Assembly: GCF_017848645.1 (NCBI RefSeq)
Contig: NZ_JAFEIF010000015.1
Coordinates: forward strand, 1 to 42,985
Reading direction: 5' to 3'
DNA from: Limnohabitans sp.
Lineage (GTDB): Bacteria > Pseudomonadota > Gammaproteobacteria > Burkholderiales > Burkholderiaceae_C
DNA: 42,985 bases
Shown here: piece after piece, positions 1 to 7,711 of the stretch
Layout of the letters: every line of letters starts with the position of its first letter
Position numbering within the stretch: the first letter of the stretch is position 1
Program-made: the position numbers and the translations under genes
The notes under the pieces: model-generated
Database searches by the model: none
Told to the model about the DNA's origin: nothing
What the model saw: only the letters and a program-made list of their open reading frames with translations

Positions 1-615
1 GCTGCAGGGGTCAACGCCCCTGGAACTGGCGCGGCGGGCAGTACCCAAGAGGCGGGGTCTGCGAGCCATGGCGATGACAAGCGCCCAGCGCCTTTGCCCA
101 CCCTCGACCAAGCCCGCGCCCTCACGCCCAAGTCTGACTTTCAGCCTTTCATGCAGCCGGGTGTGGCCCAGGAGGTGCGCAACGCGGCGGTCAAACAGCT
201 CTTCACCGACCCGCATTTCAATGTGATGGACGGCCTGGACATCTACATCGGCGACTACAACACGCCAGACCCCATGCCTGCGGGCATGTTGCAAAAAATG
301 GTGGGTGCGCAACTGCTGGGTTTGCTGGGCAAACCCGATGAAGCGGCCTCGCCCACAGTGGCCGGGGTTGATGCTGTTTTGCCTGCCGGGAGTCCTGCTT
401 CAGGCCTCGGTGAAAACCCTGAGCAAAGTCCTGTCGCGCAGGAAGGCTCGCCAGTTGTGGCACAGTCGCCGCCTTCCCTGCCCGATTCGGCAGGACCGGC
501 CAGCCCCGTGCTGCCGCCCCTTGTCAACGCGCACCCCGAACATGACCACCCTGATTTGCAACTGCAACCAAACCATGCCCCTGCAAGCCCAAGCCTTGGG
601 CCAAGCACTGGGTGA
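1..615 (+). CDS. DUF3306 domain protein, 5'-truncated
   Basis: The reading frame is open from the first base and ends with TGA at 613-615, so the N-terminus lies outside the window. The part seen has a Pro/Ala-rich lead-in, then a conserved block around residues 31-85 (LTPKSDFQPFMQPGV, AAVKQLFTDPHFNVMDGLD, YIGDYNTPDPMP) that I recognise as DUF3306, a small family found next to formate dehydrogenase genes. The rest is low-complexity Pro/Ser/Ala. The function of the family is unknown to me. The position ahead of a polyferredoxin and a TorD-like chaperone suggests a role in formate dehydrogenase assembly or electron transfer, which is inference. The last 74 bases also encode the start of the next gene in another frame. 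Confidence 0.8.
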   Translation, partial: AAGVNAPGTGAAGSTQEAGSASHGDDKRPAPLPTLDQARALTPKSDFQPFMQPGVAQEVRNAAVKQLFTDPHFNVMDGLDIYIGDYNTPDPMPAGMLQKMVGAQLLGLLGKPDEAASPTVAGVDAVLPAGSPASGLGENPEQSPVAQEGSPVVAQSPPSLPDSAGPASPVLPPLVNAHPEHDHPDLQLQPNHAPASPSLGPSTG

Positions 616-2692
616 AGACCTGACGCTGCACACCACCTTGTGCCGCCGTGAGGCCGGGCAATTCCAGAAGGCCGTGAAAACAGGCGAGACCGTGGTGGTG
701 GCCTGCACCCAGGAAAAGCGCCTGTTCAGTGAACTGGCCGAGCAAACCGAAGGCGCGATTTCACCGATCCGCTTCGTCAACATCCGCGAAACCGGTGGCT
801 GGGGCCGTGAGGCCGCACACGCCACCCCCAAAATGGCCGCCTTGCTGGCCGCTGCCCGCCTGCCCGAGCCCGAGCCGGTACCCACCGTCACCTACAAAAG
901 CGAAGGCCGTGTGCTCGTCATCGGCGCTGTGGACGCCGCCGAGCGAGCCGCCAGCTTCCTGGCCGACGCGATGCAGGTCACGATTTTTGCGCAAGGCCCG
1001 GGCAACGCCGGGGGCGGCCAGGAGCGGCGCTTTCCGGTGGTGGCCGGACGCTTGCAAAGCCTCAAGGGCTGGTTGGGCGCGTTCGAGGTGTCGTGGGATG
1101 CCAGCAACCCGGTTGACCTGGACCTGTGCACCCGCTGCAACGCCTGCGTGGCCGCTTGCCCCGAGCAGGCCATTGGCCTCGATTACCAGGTGGACCTGTC
1201 GCGCTGCACCTCGCACCGCGACTGCGTCAAGGTGTGCGAAGCCGCTGGCGCCATCGACTTCAGCCGCGACGCCCGCCCGCAAACCGAACGTTTCGATGTG
1301 GTGCTGGACCTGCGTGGCGACAAAGCATCGCCCACCTTCACCTCACACGCTTTGCCGCAGGGTTACTTCCGCTGGGACGGGCAAGACCTGCAAACCCTGC
1401 TCAAGGTGCGCGAACTGGTGGGCGAATTTGAAAAACCCCGCTTTTTTGCCTACAAACAAAAGCTCTGCGCCCACAGCCGCAACGAGCAAGTCGGCTGCAG
1501 CGCCTGCATCGACATTTGCTCAGCCGAGGCCGTGCGCTCGGACAAAAGCCGCCAGCAAATCGTGGTCAACCCCAACCTGTGTGTGGGTTGTGGTGCCTGC
1601 ACCACGGCTTGCCCCACGGGCGCCCTGACCTACGCTTACCCGCGCCCGGCAGAGCAGGGCGCCAAGATCCGCGCACTGCTGTCGGCCTACCAAGCCGCTG
1701 GCGGGCGCGATGCTGCTTTGCTGCTGCACAGCCAGGAAAAAGGCCAGGCCCTGATCGACGAGCTGGGTCGGGGTGCGCAGCTGGGCGTCATGCAGGGCGT
1801 GCCCGCCCGCGTGATGCCTGTGGCACTCTGGCACACCGCCAGTGTGGGCATGGAGTTGTGGCTCTCGGCCGTGGCCTATGGCGCACGCCAGGTCATGGTG
1901 CTGATCACCGCCGAAGAAGCGCCGCCATACCGCGCCGCGCTGATGGAACAAATGGCCGTGGCCCAAAGTCTGCTCAATGGCTTGGGCTACAACGGGGTGC
2001 ATTTCCAGCTGGTCGAAGCCAATACCGCCACAGCATTGGACGGTGATTTGCAGCGCCTGTGCGCCCGCAGCCTCAAGGCCAATGCCCTGCCCACAGGCCC
2101 GGCCACCGCCGCCCGCCACGCGGTGCAGGCCGAAAAACGCAGCAACCTGGAGCTGGTCATCGACCACCTGATGGCACAGTCGCCTGTGATGGCCATGGAT
2201 GCAGCCACCCGACCCAAGGCCCTCGATTTGCCTGCGGCCGGTTCGCCCATTGGCAGCATCACAGTCGACGGCAGCAAATGCACCTTGTGCATGAGCTGCG
2301 TGGGCGCTTGCCCCTCGTCAGCGCTGCAAGACAACCCGCTGCAGCCCGAGCTGAAGTTTGTTGAGAAAAACTGTGTGCAGTGCGGCTTGTGTGCCAAGAC
2401 CTGCCCCGAAAACGCGATCACGCTGCAGCCGCGCCTGTCTCTGTTGGCCGAGCGCGCTCAGCCACGTGTGGTTCACAGCAGCCCGCCTTATGCCTGCATC
2501 CGCTGCGCCAAACCCTTTGGCACGCTCAAAGCCATCGAGACCATGCTGGGGCGCCTGACGGGCCACAGCATGTTCCAGGGCCCAGCTCTGGAGCGCCTGA
2601 AAATGTGCGGTGACTGCCGCGTCATCGACATGTTCACCGACGAGAACCAAGTGCGCATCACCGATGGCCAGCTGCCCCCTAAAACCCGATAA
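542..2692 (+). CDS. Multi-cluster 4Fe-4S ferredoxin-like protein of the formate dehydrogenase locus
   Basis: A 716-residue protein if ATG 542 is used. This start begins with MTTLICNCNQTMPLQ, a plausible N-terminus, whereas the frame is open further upstream only in sequence already used by the DUF3306 gene. An N-terminal region of about 190 residues has no clusters. A classical CxxCxxCxxxCP motif follows at C196, C199, C202 and C206, then a second partial Cys set (CTSHRDCVKVC). Further motifs are a CSACIDIC/CVGCGACTTACP pair, CTLCMSCVGACP and CVQCGLCAKTCP. The C-terminus has CIRC and CGDC pairs resembling a zinc ribbon. It is cytoplasmic by absence of signal or membrane helices. Homologues sit in betaproteobacterial formate dehydrogenase clusters. 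A role as an electron carrier or hub is inferred. It is followed after 9 bases by the chaperone gene. Confidence 0.82.
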   Translation: MTTLICNCNQTMPLQAQALGQALGEDLTLHTTLCRREAGQFQKAVKTGETVVVACTQEKRLFSELAEQTEGAISPIRFVNIRETGGWGREAAHATPKMAALLAAARLPEPEPVPTVTYKSEGRVLVIGAVDAAERAASFLADAMQVTIFAQGPGNAGGGQERRFPVVAGRLQSLKGWLGAFEVSWDASNPVDLDLCTRCNACVAACPEQAIGLDYQVDLSRCTSHRDCVKVCEAAGAIDFSRDARPQTERFDVVLDLRGDKASPTFTSHALPQGYFRWDGQDLQTLLKVRELVGEFEKPRFFAYKQKLCAHSRNEQVGCSACIDICSAEAVRSDKSRQQIVVNPNLCVGCGACTTACPTGALTYAYPRPAEQGAKIRALLSAYQAAGGRDAALLLHSQEKGQALIDELGRGAQLGVMQGVPARVMPVALWHTASVGMELWLSAVAYGARQVMVLITAEEAPPYRAALMEQMAVAQSLLNGLGYNGVHFQLVEANTATALDGDLQRLCARSLKANALPTGPATAARHAVQAEKRSNLELVIDHLMAQSPVMAMDAATRPKALDLPAAGSPIGSITVDGSKCTLCMSCVGACPSSALQDNPLQPELKFVEKNCVQCGLCAKTCPENAITLQPRLSLLAERAQPRVVHSSPPYACIRCAKPFGTLKAIETMLGRLTGHSMFQGPALERLKMCGDCRVIDMFTDENQVRITDGQLPPKTR

Positions 2693-2701
2693 ATTCCTGC
2701 C

Positions 2702-3328
2702 ATGAGCCAAGACCTGAACCTGTCGAACAGCAGCCACGCGCTGGACGAAGAAACCGCCCGCGCTGAAATTTATGGCTTGCTGTCGCTGCTGTTTTACGCC
2801 GCGCCCAGCGAGGAATTGCTCGGCCAATTGCAAGTGGCCGTGACCGAAGCACCCGACGCCGGGGCTTTTTTGGAGGAGCCCTGGCGCGAGCTGGTGGCCT
2901 GCGCCCGCAGCTTGAACGCTAGGCAAATTGCCGACGAGTACACCCGGCTGTTTGGGGGGGTGGGCAAGCCTGAGGTCTACCTGTTCGGCTCGCACTACCT
3001 GAGCGGCTTTTTGAACGAAAAACCCTTGGTGCGGCTGCGCGACGACCTGGCCGCTTTGGGCCTGGCCCGCAGCCAGGACATGTCCGAGACCGAAGACCAC
3101 GCGGCCTATGTGTTCGAGGTAATGCGCTACCTGATCGCGGGCGACGATGTCACGGTGTCTAACCTCACCCAGCAAATGGCGTTTTTCAGCCAACATCTGC
3201 AGCCCTGGGTGTCGCCCATGTGTCAAGCCATTCTGGCCCATCCCCAGGCCGTTTTTTATGCGCGCCTGGCCAACTTCACGGCCGCTTTCATGGGCGTGGA
3301 GGCGCAGGGCTTTGATTTGGTGAATTGA
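2702..3328 (+). CDS. TorD/DmsD-family molybdoenzyme chaperone
   Basis: A 208-residue all-helical cytoplasmic protein. The segment from about residue 75 (DEYTRLFGG, then YLFGSHYLSGFLNE) followed by an acidic ETEDHAAYVFEVMRYL stretch is the hallmark of the TorD superfamily. Members bind the Tat leader of a molybdoenzyme and hold it until cofactor insertion. The neighbouring formate dehydrogenase catalytic subunit (7712-10672) has a twin-arginine leader and is the likely client. The gene starts 9 bases after the polyferredoxin stop, so the two are probably co-transcribed. The family is broad, so the exact subgroup and client are inferred from context. Confidence 0.85.
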   Translation: MSQDLNLSNSSHALDEETARAEIYGLLSLLFYAAPSEELLGQLQVAVTEAPDAGAFLEEPWRELVACARSLNARQIADEYTRLFGGVGKPEVYLFGSHYLSGFLNEKPLVRLRDDLAALGLARSQDMSETEDHAAYVFEVMRYLIAGDDVTVSNLTQQMAFFSQHLQPWVSPMCQAILAHPQAVFYARLANFTAAFMGVEAQGFDLVN

Positions 3329-3337
3329 ATTTTTTTG

Positions 3338-3401
3338 CACCCTGACCTGAAAAAAATGACGGACGTGATCAGGGTTTTCACTTAGGACCAAAGTCAGGGT
3401 G
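3338..3401. repeat. Inverted repeat ahead of the TRAP operon
   Basis: CACCCTGAC at 3338-3346 is matched by its exact reverse complement GTCAGGGTG at 3393-3401, 46 bases apart. It lies in the 142-base gap between the chaperone gene and the TRAP binding-protein gene. The separation is too long for a terminator. It could be a pair of operator half-sites for a regulator of the transporter, or chance. Confidence 0.3.
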
Positions 3402-3470
3402 GAGCCCATAATTAAAAACCAAGCGGTAATTTTTCACGCTTGAAGGTTCAACAACGATTGGAGATCTACC

Positions 3471-4589
3471 TTGTCTGACAACAAAACCCCACGCCGCCGT
3501 AACCTCCTCAAAGGCGCAGCTTTGGCCGCAGGTGCCATTTCTGCACCCATGATCGCCAAGGCCCAAACCGGCCCGATCTCCATGCGCTGGCAGAGCACCT
3601 GGCCTGCCAAGGACATTTTCCATGAGTACGCCCTCGATTACGCCAAAAAAGTCAACGACATGACCGGTGGCGATCTGAAGATCGAAGTGCTGCCCGCAGG
3701 TGCCGTGGTGCCTGCATTCGGTTTGCTCGAAGCCGTGTCCAAAGGCACTTTGGACGGCGGTCACGGCGTGTTGGGTTACCACTACGGCAAGCAAAATGCT
3801 TTGGCCCTGTGGAGCTCCGGCCCAGCCTTTGGCATGGATGCCAACATGATCCTGGCTTGGCACAAGTACGGCGGTGGCGCTGAGTTGTTGGCCAAGTTGT
3901 ATGCCTCCATTGGCGGTAACGTTCAGTCCTTCCTCTACGGCCCCATGTCAACTCAGCCTTTCGGCTGGTTCAAAAAGCCAATCACCAAGACAGCTGACCT
4001 GAAAGGCTTGAAGTTCCGTACCAACGGCTTGGCGATTGACTTGTTCACAGCCATGGGCGCAGCTGTGAATGCCTTGCCAGGTGGCGAGATCGTGCCTGCG
4101 ATGGACCGCGGTCTGCTCGACGGTGCCGAATTCAACAACGCCACCTCTGACCGTCTGTTGGGCTTCCCCGACGTCTCCAAAGTCTGCATGCTGCAAAGCT
4201 ATCACCAGAGCGCCGAAACGTTTGAGATCATGTTCAACAAGACCAAGTACGACGCGCTGCCAGCCAAGCTGAAGTCTGTGATTGCCATTGCTACAGAAGC
4301 TGCTTCGGCCGACATGTCCTGGAAAGCCATCGACCGCTATTCCAAGGATTACGTTGAGCTGCAGACCAAAGACAAGGTCAAGTTCTTCAAGACCCCAGAT
4401 GCCATCTTGCAAGAGCAGTTGAAAGTCTGGACCGAAATCCTCGAGAAGAAGTCCGCTGAGAACCCGATCTTCAAAGAAGTTGTGGCTTCGCAAAAGGCCT
4501 TTGCTGTTCGCGCTGTGAAGTGGGACCAGGACACCAACATCAGCCGTCGCATGGCTGTGAACCATTTCTTCGGCGCCAAAAAAGCTTAA
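3471..4589 (+). CDS. TRAP transporter substrate-binding protein (TakP/FcbT1-like)
   Basis: A 372-residue periplasmic binding protein. The start is TTG 3471, with GGAG at 3460-3463 seven bases upstream. It gives a proper twin-arginine leader (PRRRNLLKGAALAAGA, then AKAQ as a likely cleavage site near residue 32). No in-frame ATG would keep the leader. The body matches the DctP superfamily, closest in feel to the TakP / mannitol-chloroaromatic group: WQSTWPAKDIFHEYA near the N-terminus, GLKFRTNGLA around residue 184, and SADMSWKAIDRYSKDY near residue 285. That group binds 2-oxo acids or other organic acids. The ligand here cannot be read. It is the first gene of a three-gene TRAP operon and is separated from the membrane genes by a strong hairpin. 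Confidence 0.9.
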   Translation: MSDNKTPRRRNLLKGAALAAGAISAPMIAKAQTGPISMRWQSTWPAKDIFHEYALDYAKKVNDMTGGDLKIEVLPAGAVVPAFGLLEAVSKGTLDGGHGVLGYHYGKQNALALWSSGPAFGMDANMILAWHKYGGGAELLAKLYASIGGNVQSFLYGPMSTQPFGWFKKPITKTADLKGLKFRTNGLAIDLFTAMGAAVNALPGGEIVPAMDRGLLDGAEFNNATSDRLLGFPDVSKVCMLQSYHQSAETFEIMFNKTKYDALPAKLKSVIAIATEAASADMSWKAIDRYSKDYVELQTKDKVKFFKTPDAILQEQLKVWTEILEKKSAENPIFKEVVASQKAFAVRAVKWDQDTNISRRMAVNHFFGAKKA

Positions 4590-4607
4590 TTTTTTGGTTT
4601 GATCTAC

Positions 4608-4637
4608 ATCAGCCATCCGGCCTGCCGGATGGCTGAT
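4608..4637 (+). promoter_or_regulatory. Perfect hairpin between TRAP binding protein and membrane subunits
   Basis: ATCAGCCATCCGG at 4608-4620 pairs exactly with CCGGATGGCTGAT at 4625-4637 across a four-base loop, giving a 13-bp perfect stem. Only TTCATTTG follows, so the U-tract is poor. It is more likely an RNA 3'-end stabiliser or a partial attenuator than a full terminator. Such an element would let the binding protein be made in excess over the permease, a known pattern for binding-protein transport operons. Confidence 0.7.
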
Positions 4638-4656
4638 TCATTTGTGTGCTTCCTTT

Positions 4657-5280
4657 ATGCAAAACCTGCTGCTTCTCATTGACAAAATCAGCACTTGGAT
4701 TGGCCAATTCTTTTCCTGGTTGATCGTGGCGTTGACCTTGATGATTTCATGGGAGGTCTTCTCCCGTTATGTGCTGGACAGCCCTCACTCTTGGGCTTTC
4801 GATGTCATGAGCATGATGTATGGCACTTTGTTCATGATGGCCGGCGCTTACACCCTGTCCAAGAATGGCCATGTTCGTGGCGATGTGCTTTACGGGTTTT
4901 TTCCACCACGCCTGCAAGCTTGGTTGGACTTGGCACTCTATATTTTGTTTTTCATTCCGGGTGTGGTGGCATTGGCCTATGCGGGCTATGGCTTTGCGGC
5001 CGAATCCTGGGCCATCAACGAACACTCCAACATCACAGCGGATGGTCCGCCTGTGTACCCCTTCAAAACCATCTTGCCTCTGGCTGGCGCTTTCTTGCTG
5101 GCTCAGGGCTTGGTTGAAATCGTGCGCTGTATTGTGTGCATCAAACAAGGCGAATGGCCTAAACGTGGCGATGACGTGGACGAAGTCGACGTCGAAAAAC
5201 TCAAGGAAATGGTCAACGTGAAAGACGAAGACATTGCCAAGTTGGGCGAGCTGGCGACTGCCAAGGGAAATCAAAAATGA
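4657..5280 (+). CDS. TRAP transporter small membrane subunit (DctQ type)
   Basis: A 207-residue inner-membrane protein with four hydrophobic segments, at roughly residues 14-35, 45-70, 87-110 and 127-150. The DctQ signature region is seen in MISWEVFSRYVLDSPHSWAFD, followed by GAYTLSKNGHVRGDV. I chose ATG 4657 rather than an in-frame TTG 15 bases upstream because the protein then begins directly before the first helix. Neither start has a good Shine-Dalgarno. The C-terminal 45 residues are a charged cytoplasmic tail (EVDVEKLKEMVNVKDEDIAKL). It forms the transporter with the large subunit, with which it overlaps by ATGA. Confidence 0.88.
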   Translation: MQNLLLLIDKISTWIGQFFSWLIVALTLMISWEVFSRYVLDSPHSWAFDVMSMMYGTLFMMAGAYTLSKNGHVRGDVLYGFFPPRLQAWLDLALYILFFIPGVVALAYAGYGFAAESWAINEHSNITADGPPVYPFKTILPLAGAFLLAQGLVEIVRCIVCIKQGEWPKRGDDVDEVDVEKLKEMVNVKDEDIAKLGELATAKGNQK

Positions 5281-7232
5281 AAAAAGAAGTCTGGTTTGGC
5301 CTGACGATCATGGCCTTGGTCGTGTTGTCGGCCTTTGTGTTGTTGCCCGCGCCTTCCGAAATGACCAATGGTCATTTGGGTTTGTTGATGTTGGCGCTGG
5401 TGGTGGTGGCGATCATGTTGGGTTTCCCAACCGCCTTCACCTTGATGGGCATGGGCATGATCTTCGCGTGGATCGCCTACAAAAGCCAAAACCCCGATTT
5501 GGCGGTTCAGCAAACTCTGGACCTGATGGTTCAGCGAGCGTATTCGGTCATGTCCAACGACGTGCTGATTTCAATTCCCTTGTTTGTGTTCATGGGTTAT
5601 CTCATTGAACGCGCCAACCTGATTGAAAAGCTCTTCAAGAGCATGCACTTGGCCATGGCCCGTTTGCCCGGCTCATTGGCCGTGGCCACCATCGTGACCT
5701 GCGCAATTTTCGCCACTGCCACCGGCATTGTGGGTGCTGTGGTCACGCTCATGGGCTTGCTGGCTTTGCCCGCGATGCTGCGGGCTGGTTACAGCGTTCA
5801 GCTGTCGGCTGGTGCCATCACTGCAGGCGGCTGTTTGGGTATTTTGATCCCCCCCTCGGTGATGTTGATTGTTTATGGCGCAACCGCTGGCGTCTCGGTG
5901 GTCAAGCTGTATGCCGGTGCGTTTTTCCCTGGTTTGATGCTGGCCACTTTGTATGTGCTTTACGTGGTCATCATTGCGAAATGGAAACCGCACATGGCGC
6001 CGCCCATGTCGGCCGAAGACCGCATCGTGCCTTTGCCTGCTTTTGCGCAGGTGGTGTCCAAAGACATCAGCAACAACGTGTTGCCTGGCTTGATCGGTGC
6101 CATCAAGGGCAAGCGCAATGCGGCCGTGCCCATGCGCGAGTTGCTCAACAACTTGGTCATTGCTTTGCTGCCGCTTTTGGCTGTGGCAGCGATCATGGGC
6201 ACCATTTACTTCAAAGTCACTGCACCACTGCCCGTCGAGACGGTTGAGGGTGTCGTGGCCATGGGGGGTGAGCTGTCCGATTCCGCAGACAGTGTCGAAG
6301 AAGGCGAAAGCATCAGCGGCTTGTCTGAGCCTGAAGAAGACGGCTTGAAGCAGCCTCCCGGAACAGAAGCTGCTCCGGTGGCTGCTGCTCCTGCTGCAGA
6401 CCTTGCAAAAGAAGCGACACCGTCTCCAGCAGCTGCGGCAGTGACTGCCGACGCCGATACAGCAGCTGCTGAGCGTCAAGATGCGCCCTTGTCTTTCTGG
6501 ATTGGCTTGGCCAGTTGTGCCGTGGCCTTGACGCTGTTTTACGCCTACTTCAGCTTCGCCCGCCTTGAGATCTTCAAGATGCTGCTGGGCTCGTTCTTCC
6601 CTCTGGCCATCATGATTTTGGCAGTGCTGGGCACCATCGTGTTCGGTTTGGCCACGCCGACCGAAGCGGCAGCCATGGGTTCATTAGGTGGTTTGTTGCT
6701 GGCGGCCGCTTACCGCAGACTCAACTATGTGGTGCTGCGCGAGTCGGTGTACCTGACGGCGAAAACCAGCGCCATGGTGTGTTGGTTGTTTGTGGGCTCC
6801 AGCATTTTCTCGGCGGCCTTTGCCCTGCTGGGTGGCCAAGAGATCATCAACGCTTGGGTGCTGGGCATGGACTTGACGCCCGTGCAGTTCATGATCCTGG
6901 CGCAAGTGGTCATCTTCTTGCTGGGATGGCCTCTGGAGTGGACCGAGATCATTGTGATTTTCATGCCCATCTTCATCCCCTTGTTGCCGCACTTTGGCAT
7001 CGATCCGCTGTTCTTTGGCCTGTTGGTGGCTTTGAATCTGCAGACCGCTTTCCTGAGCCCTCCGGTGGCGATGGCGGCGTTCTATCTGAAGGGCGTGAGC
7101 CCACCACACGTCACGCTCAACCAGATCTTTGCGGGCATGCTGCCCTTCATGGCGATCCAGGTCTTTGCGATCGTGCTGCTCTACATGTTCCCGGCCATCG
7201 GCATGTGGTTGCCTGAGGTGCTCTACAAGTAA
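5277..7232 (+). CDS. TRAP transporter large permease subunit (DctM type) with a long internal insertion
   Basis: The ion-coupled permease of the TRAP system. At 651 residues it is well above the roughly 430 usual for DctM. Family features are present: a multi-helix N-terminal half with SIPLFVFMGYLIERA, GCLGILIPPSVMLIVYG, and the conserved GLATPTEAAAMGSLGG near residue 463. The extra length lies between about residues 260 and 435. It holds one additional hydrophobic segment near 290-315, an acidic then Ala/Pro-rich linker at about 325-400 (SDSADSVEEGESISGLSEPEED), and a second hydrophobic segment near 404-425. Two added helices would keep the topology unchanged. The start ATG overlaps the DctQ stop (ATGA). 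The transported substrate is unknown. Confidence 0.9.
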   Translation: MKKEVWFGLTIMALVVLSAFVLLPAPSEMTNGHLGLLMLALVVVAIMLGFPTAFTLMGMGMIFAWIAYKSQNPDLAVQQTLDLMVQRAYSVMSNDVLISIPLFVFMGYLIERANLIEKLFKSMHLAMARLPGSLAVATIVTCAIFATATGIVGAVVTLMGLLALPAMLRAGYSVQLSAGAITAGGCLGILIPPSVMLIVYGATAGVSVVKLYAGAFFPGLMLATLYVLYVVIIAKWKPHMAPPMSAEDRIVPLPAFAQVVSKDISNNVLPGLIGAIKGKRNAAVPMRELLNNLVIALLPLLAVAAIMGTIYFKVTAPLPVETVEGVVAMGGELSDSADSVEEGESISGLSEPEEDGLKQPPGTEAAPVAAAPAADLAKEATPSPAAAAVTADADTAAAERQDAPLSFWIGLASCAVALTLFYAYFSFARLEIFKMLLGSFFPLAIMILAVLGTIVFGLATPTEAAAMGSLGGLLLAAAYRRLNYVVLRESVYLTAKTSAMVCWLFVGSSIFSAAFALLGGQEIINAWVLGMDLTPVQFMILAQVVIFLLGWPLEWTEIIVIFMPIFIPLLPHFGIDPLFFGLLVALNLQTAFLSPPVAMAAFYLKGVSPPHVTLNQIFAGMLPFMAIQVFAIVLLYMFPAIGMWLPEVLYK

Positions 7233-7242
7233 AAACCCTTGT

Positions 7243-7283
7243 GCGTCAGCACACCTCAAAACAGATTTTGTGTGTGCTGGCGC
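7243..7283 (+). terminator. Long hairpin after the TRAP operon, putative terminator
   Basis: GCGTCAGCACAC at 7243-7254 pairs with GTGTGCTGGCGC at 7272-7283 with a single G-T wobble. The loop itself contains a CAAAA/TTTTG mini-stem. It begins 10 bases after the dctM stop and is followed by T-rich sequence (TTTGATTTTTTGG near 7297-7309). It fits an intrinsic terminator for the transporter operon, although the T-tract starts some bases after the stem. Confidence 0.6.
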
Positions 7284-7420
7284 GCTTTGTGTGTCTTTGA
7301 TTTTTTGGACTGTCACCGGTTTGAGGCCCATGCATTCGAAGTAAGGGTTTTTACATGGCCAGAGTGCTGGCGAGTCGCATAAGATCGCCTGTGCAAAACA
7401 TTGCCTCAGAGTGATGTTCT

Positions 7421-7434
7421 GGTGACCGATCACC
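7421..7434. promoter_or_regulatory. Short dyad upstream of the formate dehydrogenase operon
   Basis: GGTGA, CCGA, TCACC forms a short inverted repeat 25 bases before the start of the small Tat-leader gene, in the 226-base gap that must hold the promoter for the structural fdh genes. It may be an operator or a 5'-UTR hairpin. No confident -35/-10 pair was found here. Confidence 0.25.
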
Positions 7435-7458
7435 GTGTTCATTTTTCAGGAGTCTTTG

Positions 7459-7665
7459 ATGTCTTCCAAAAGTTCCTCTTTGTCGCGTCGCAGCCTGTTC
7501 TCGGGTGCGGCCACCGTGGGTGCTGTGGCTGCAGCCACAGCCGTCTTGCCCGGTGTCGTCAAGCAAGCCGCGCCAGTGGCCACGGCCTTGCCCAAGCCCA
7601 CGCGTGGTGGTGGCTACACGCTGAGCGAGCACGTTCAGCAGTACTACAAGACCACCCGCGTCTGA
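7459..7665 (+). CDS. Small twin-arginine leader protein of the formate dehydrogenase region
   Basis: A 68-residue protein with ATG 7459 preceded by AGGAG at 7448-7452. The first half is a twin-arginine leader (SSSLSRRSLFSGAATVGAV), followed by an Ala/Val-rich segment and a short conserved tail ending GGGYTLSEHVQQYYKTTRV. It matches the small family described as 'formate dehydrogenase region TAT target', found immediately upstream of formate dehydrogenase catalytic genes. The function is not established to my knowledge. A role as a small accessory or extra subunit exported with the enzyme is possible. It lies 46 bases upstream of the catalytic gene and is probably co-transcribed. Confidence 0.82.
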   Translation: MSSKSSSLSRRSLFSGAATVGAVAAATAVLPGVVKQAAPVATALPKPTRGGGYTLSEHVQQYYKTTRV

Positions 7666-7711
7666 CCCGTTTTTCTCTTTCTTCCCTGTTCATTTCCAAC
7701 TGGAGTCCTCC

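Noticed and set aside
305..541. Longer N-terminus for the polyferredoxin
   Set aside because: This part of the frame overlaps the DUF3306 coding sequence deeply, its translation looks like a shadow, and ATG 542 gives a sensible start.
7360..7400. Sigma-54-like TGGC...TGC element before the fdh genes
   Set aside because: The spacing between the GG and GC elements is too short for a -24/-12 promoter.
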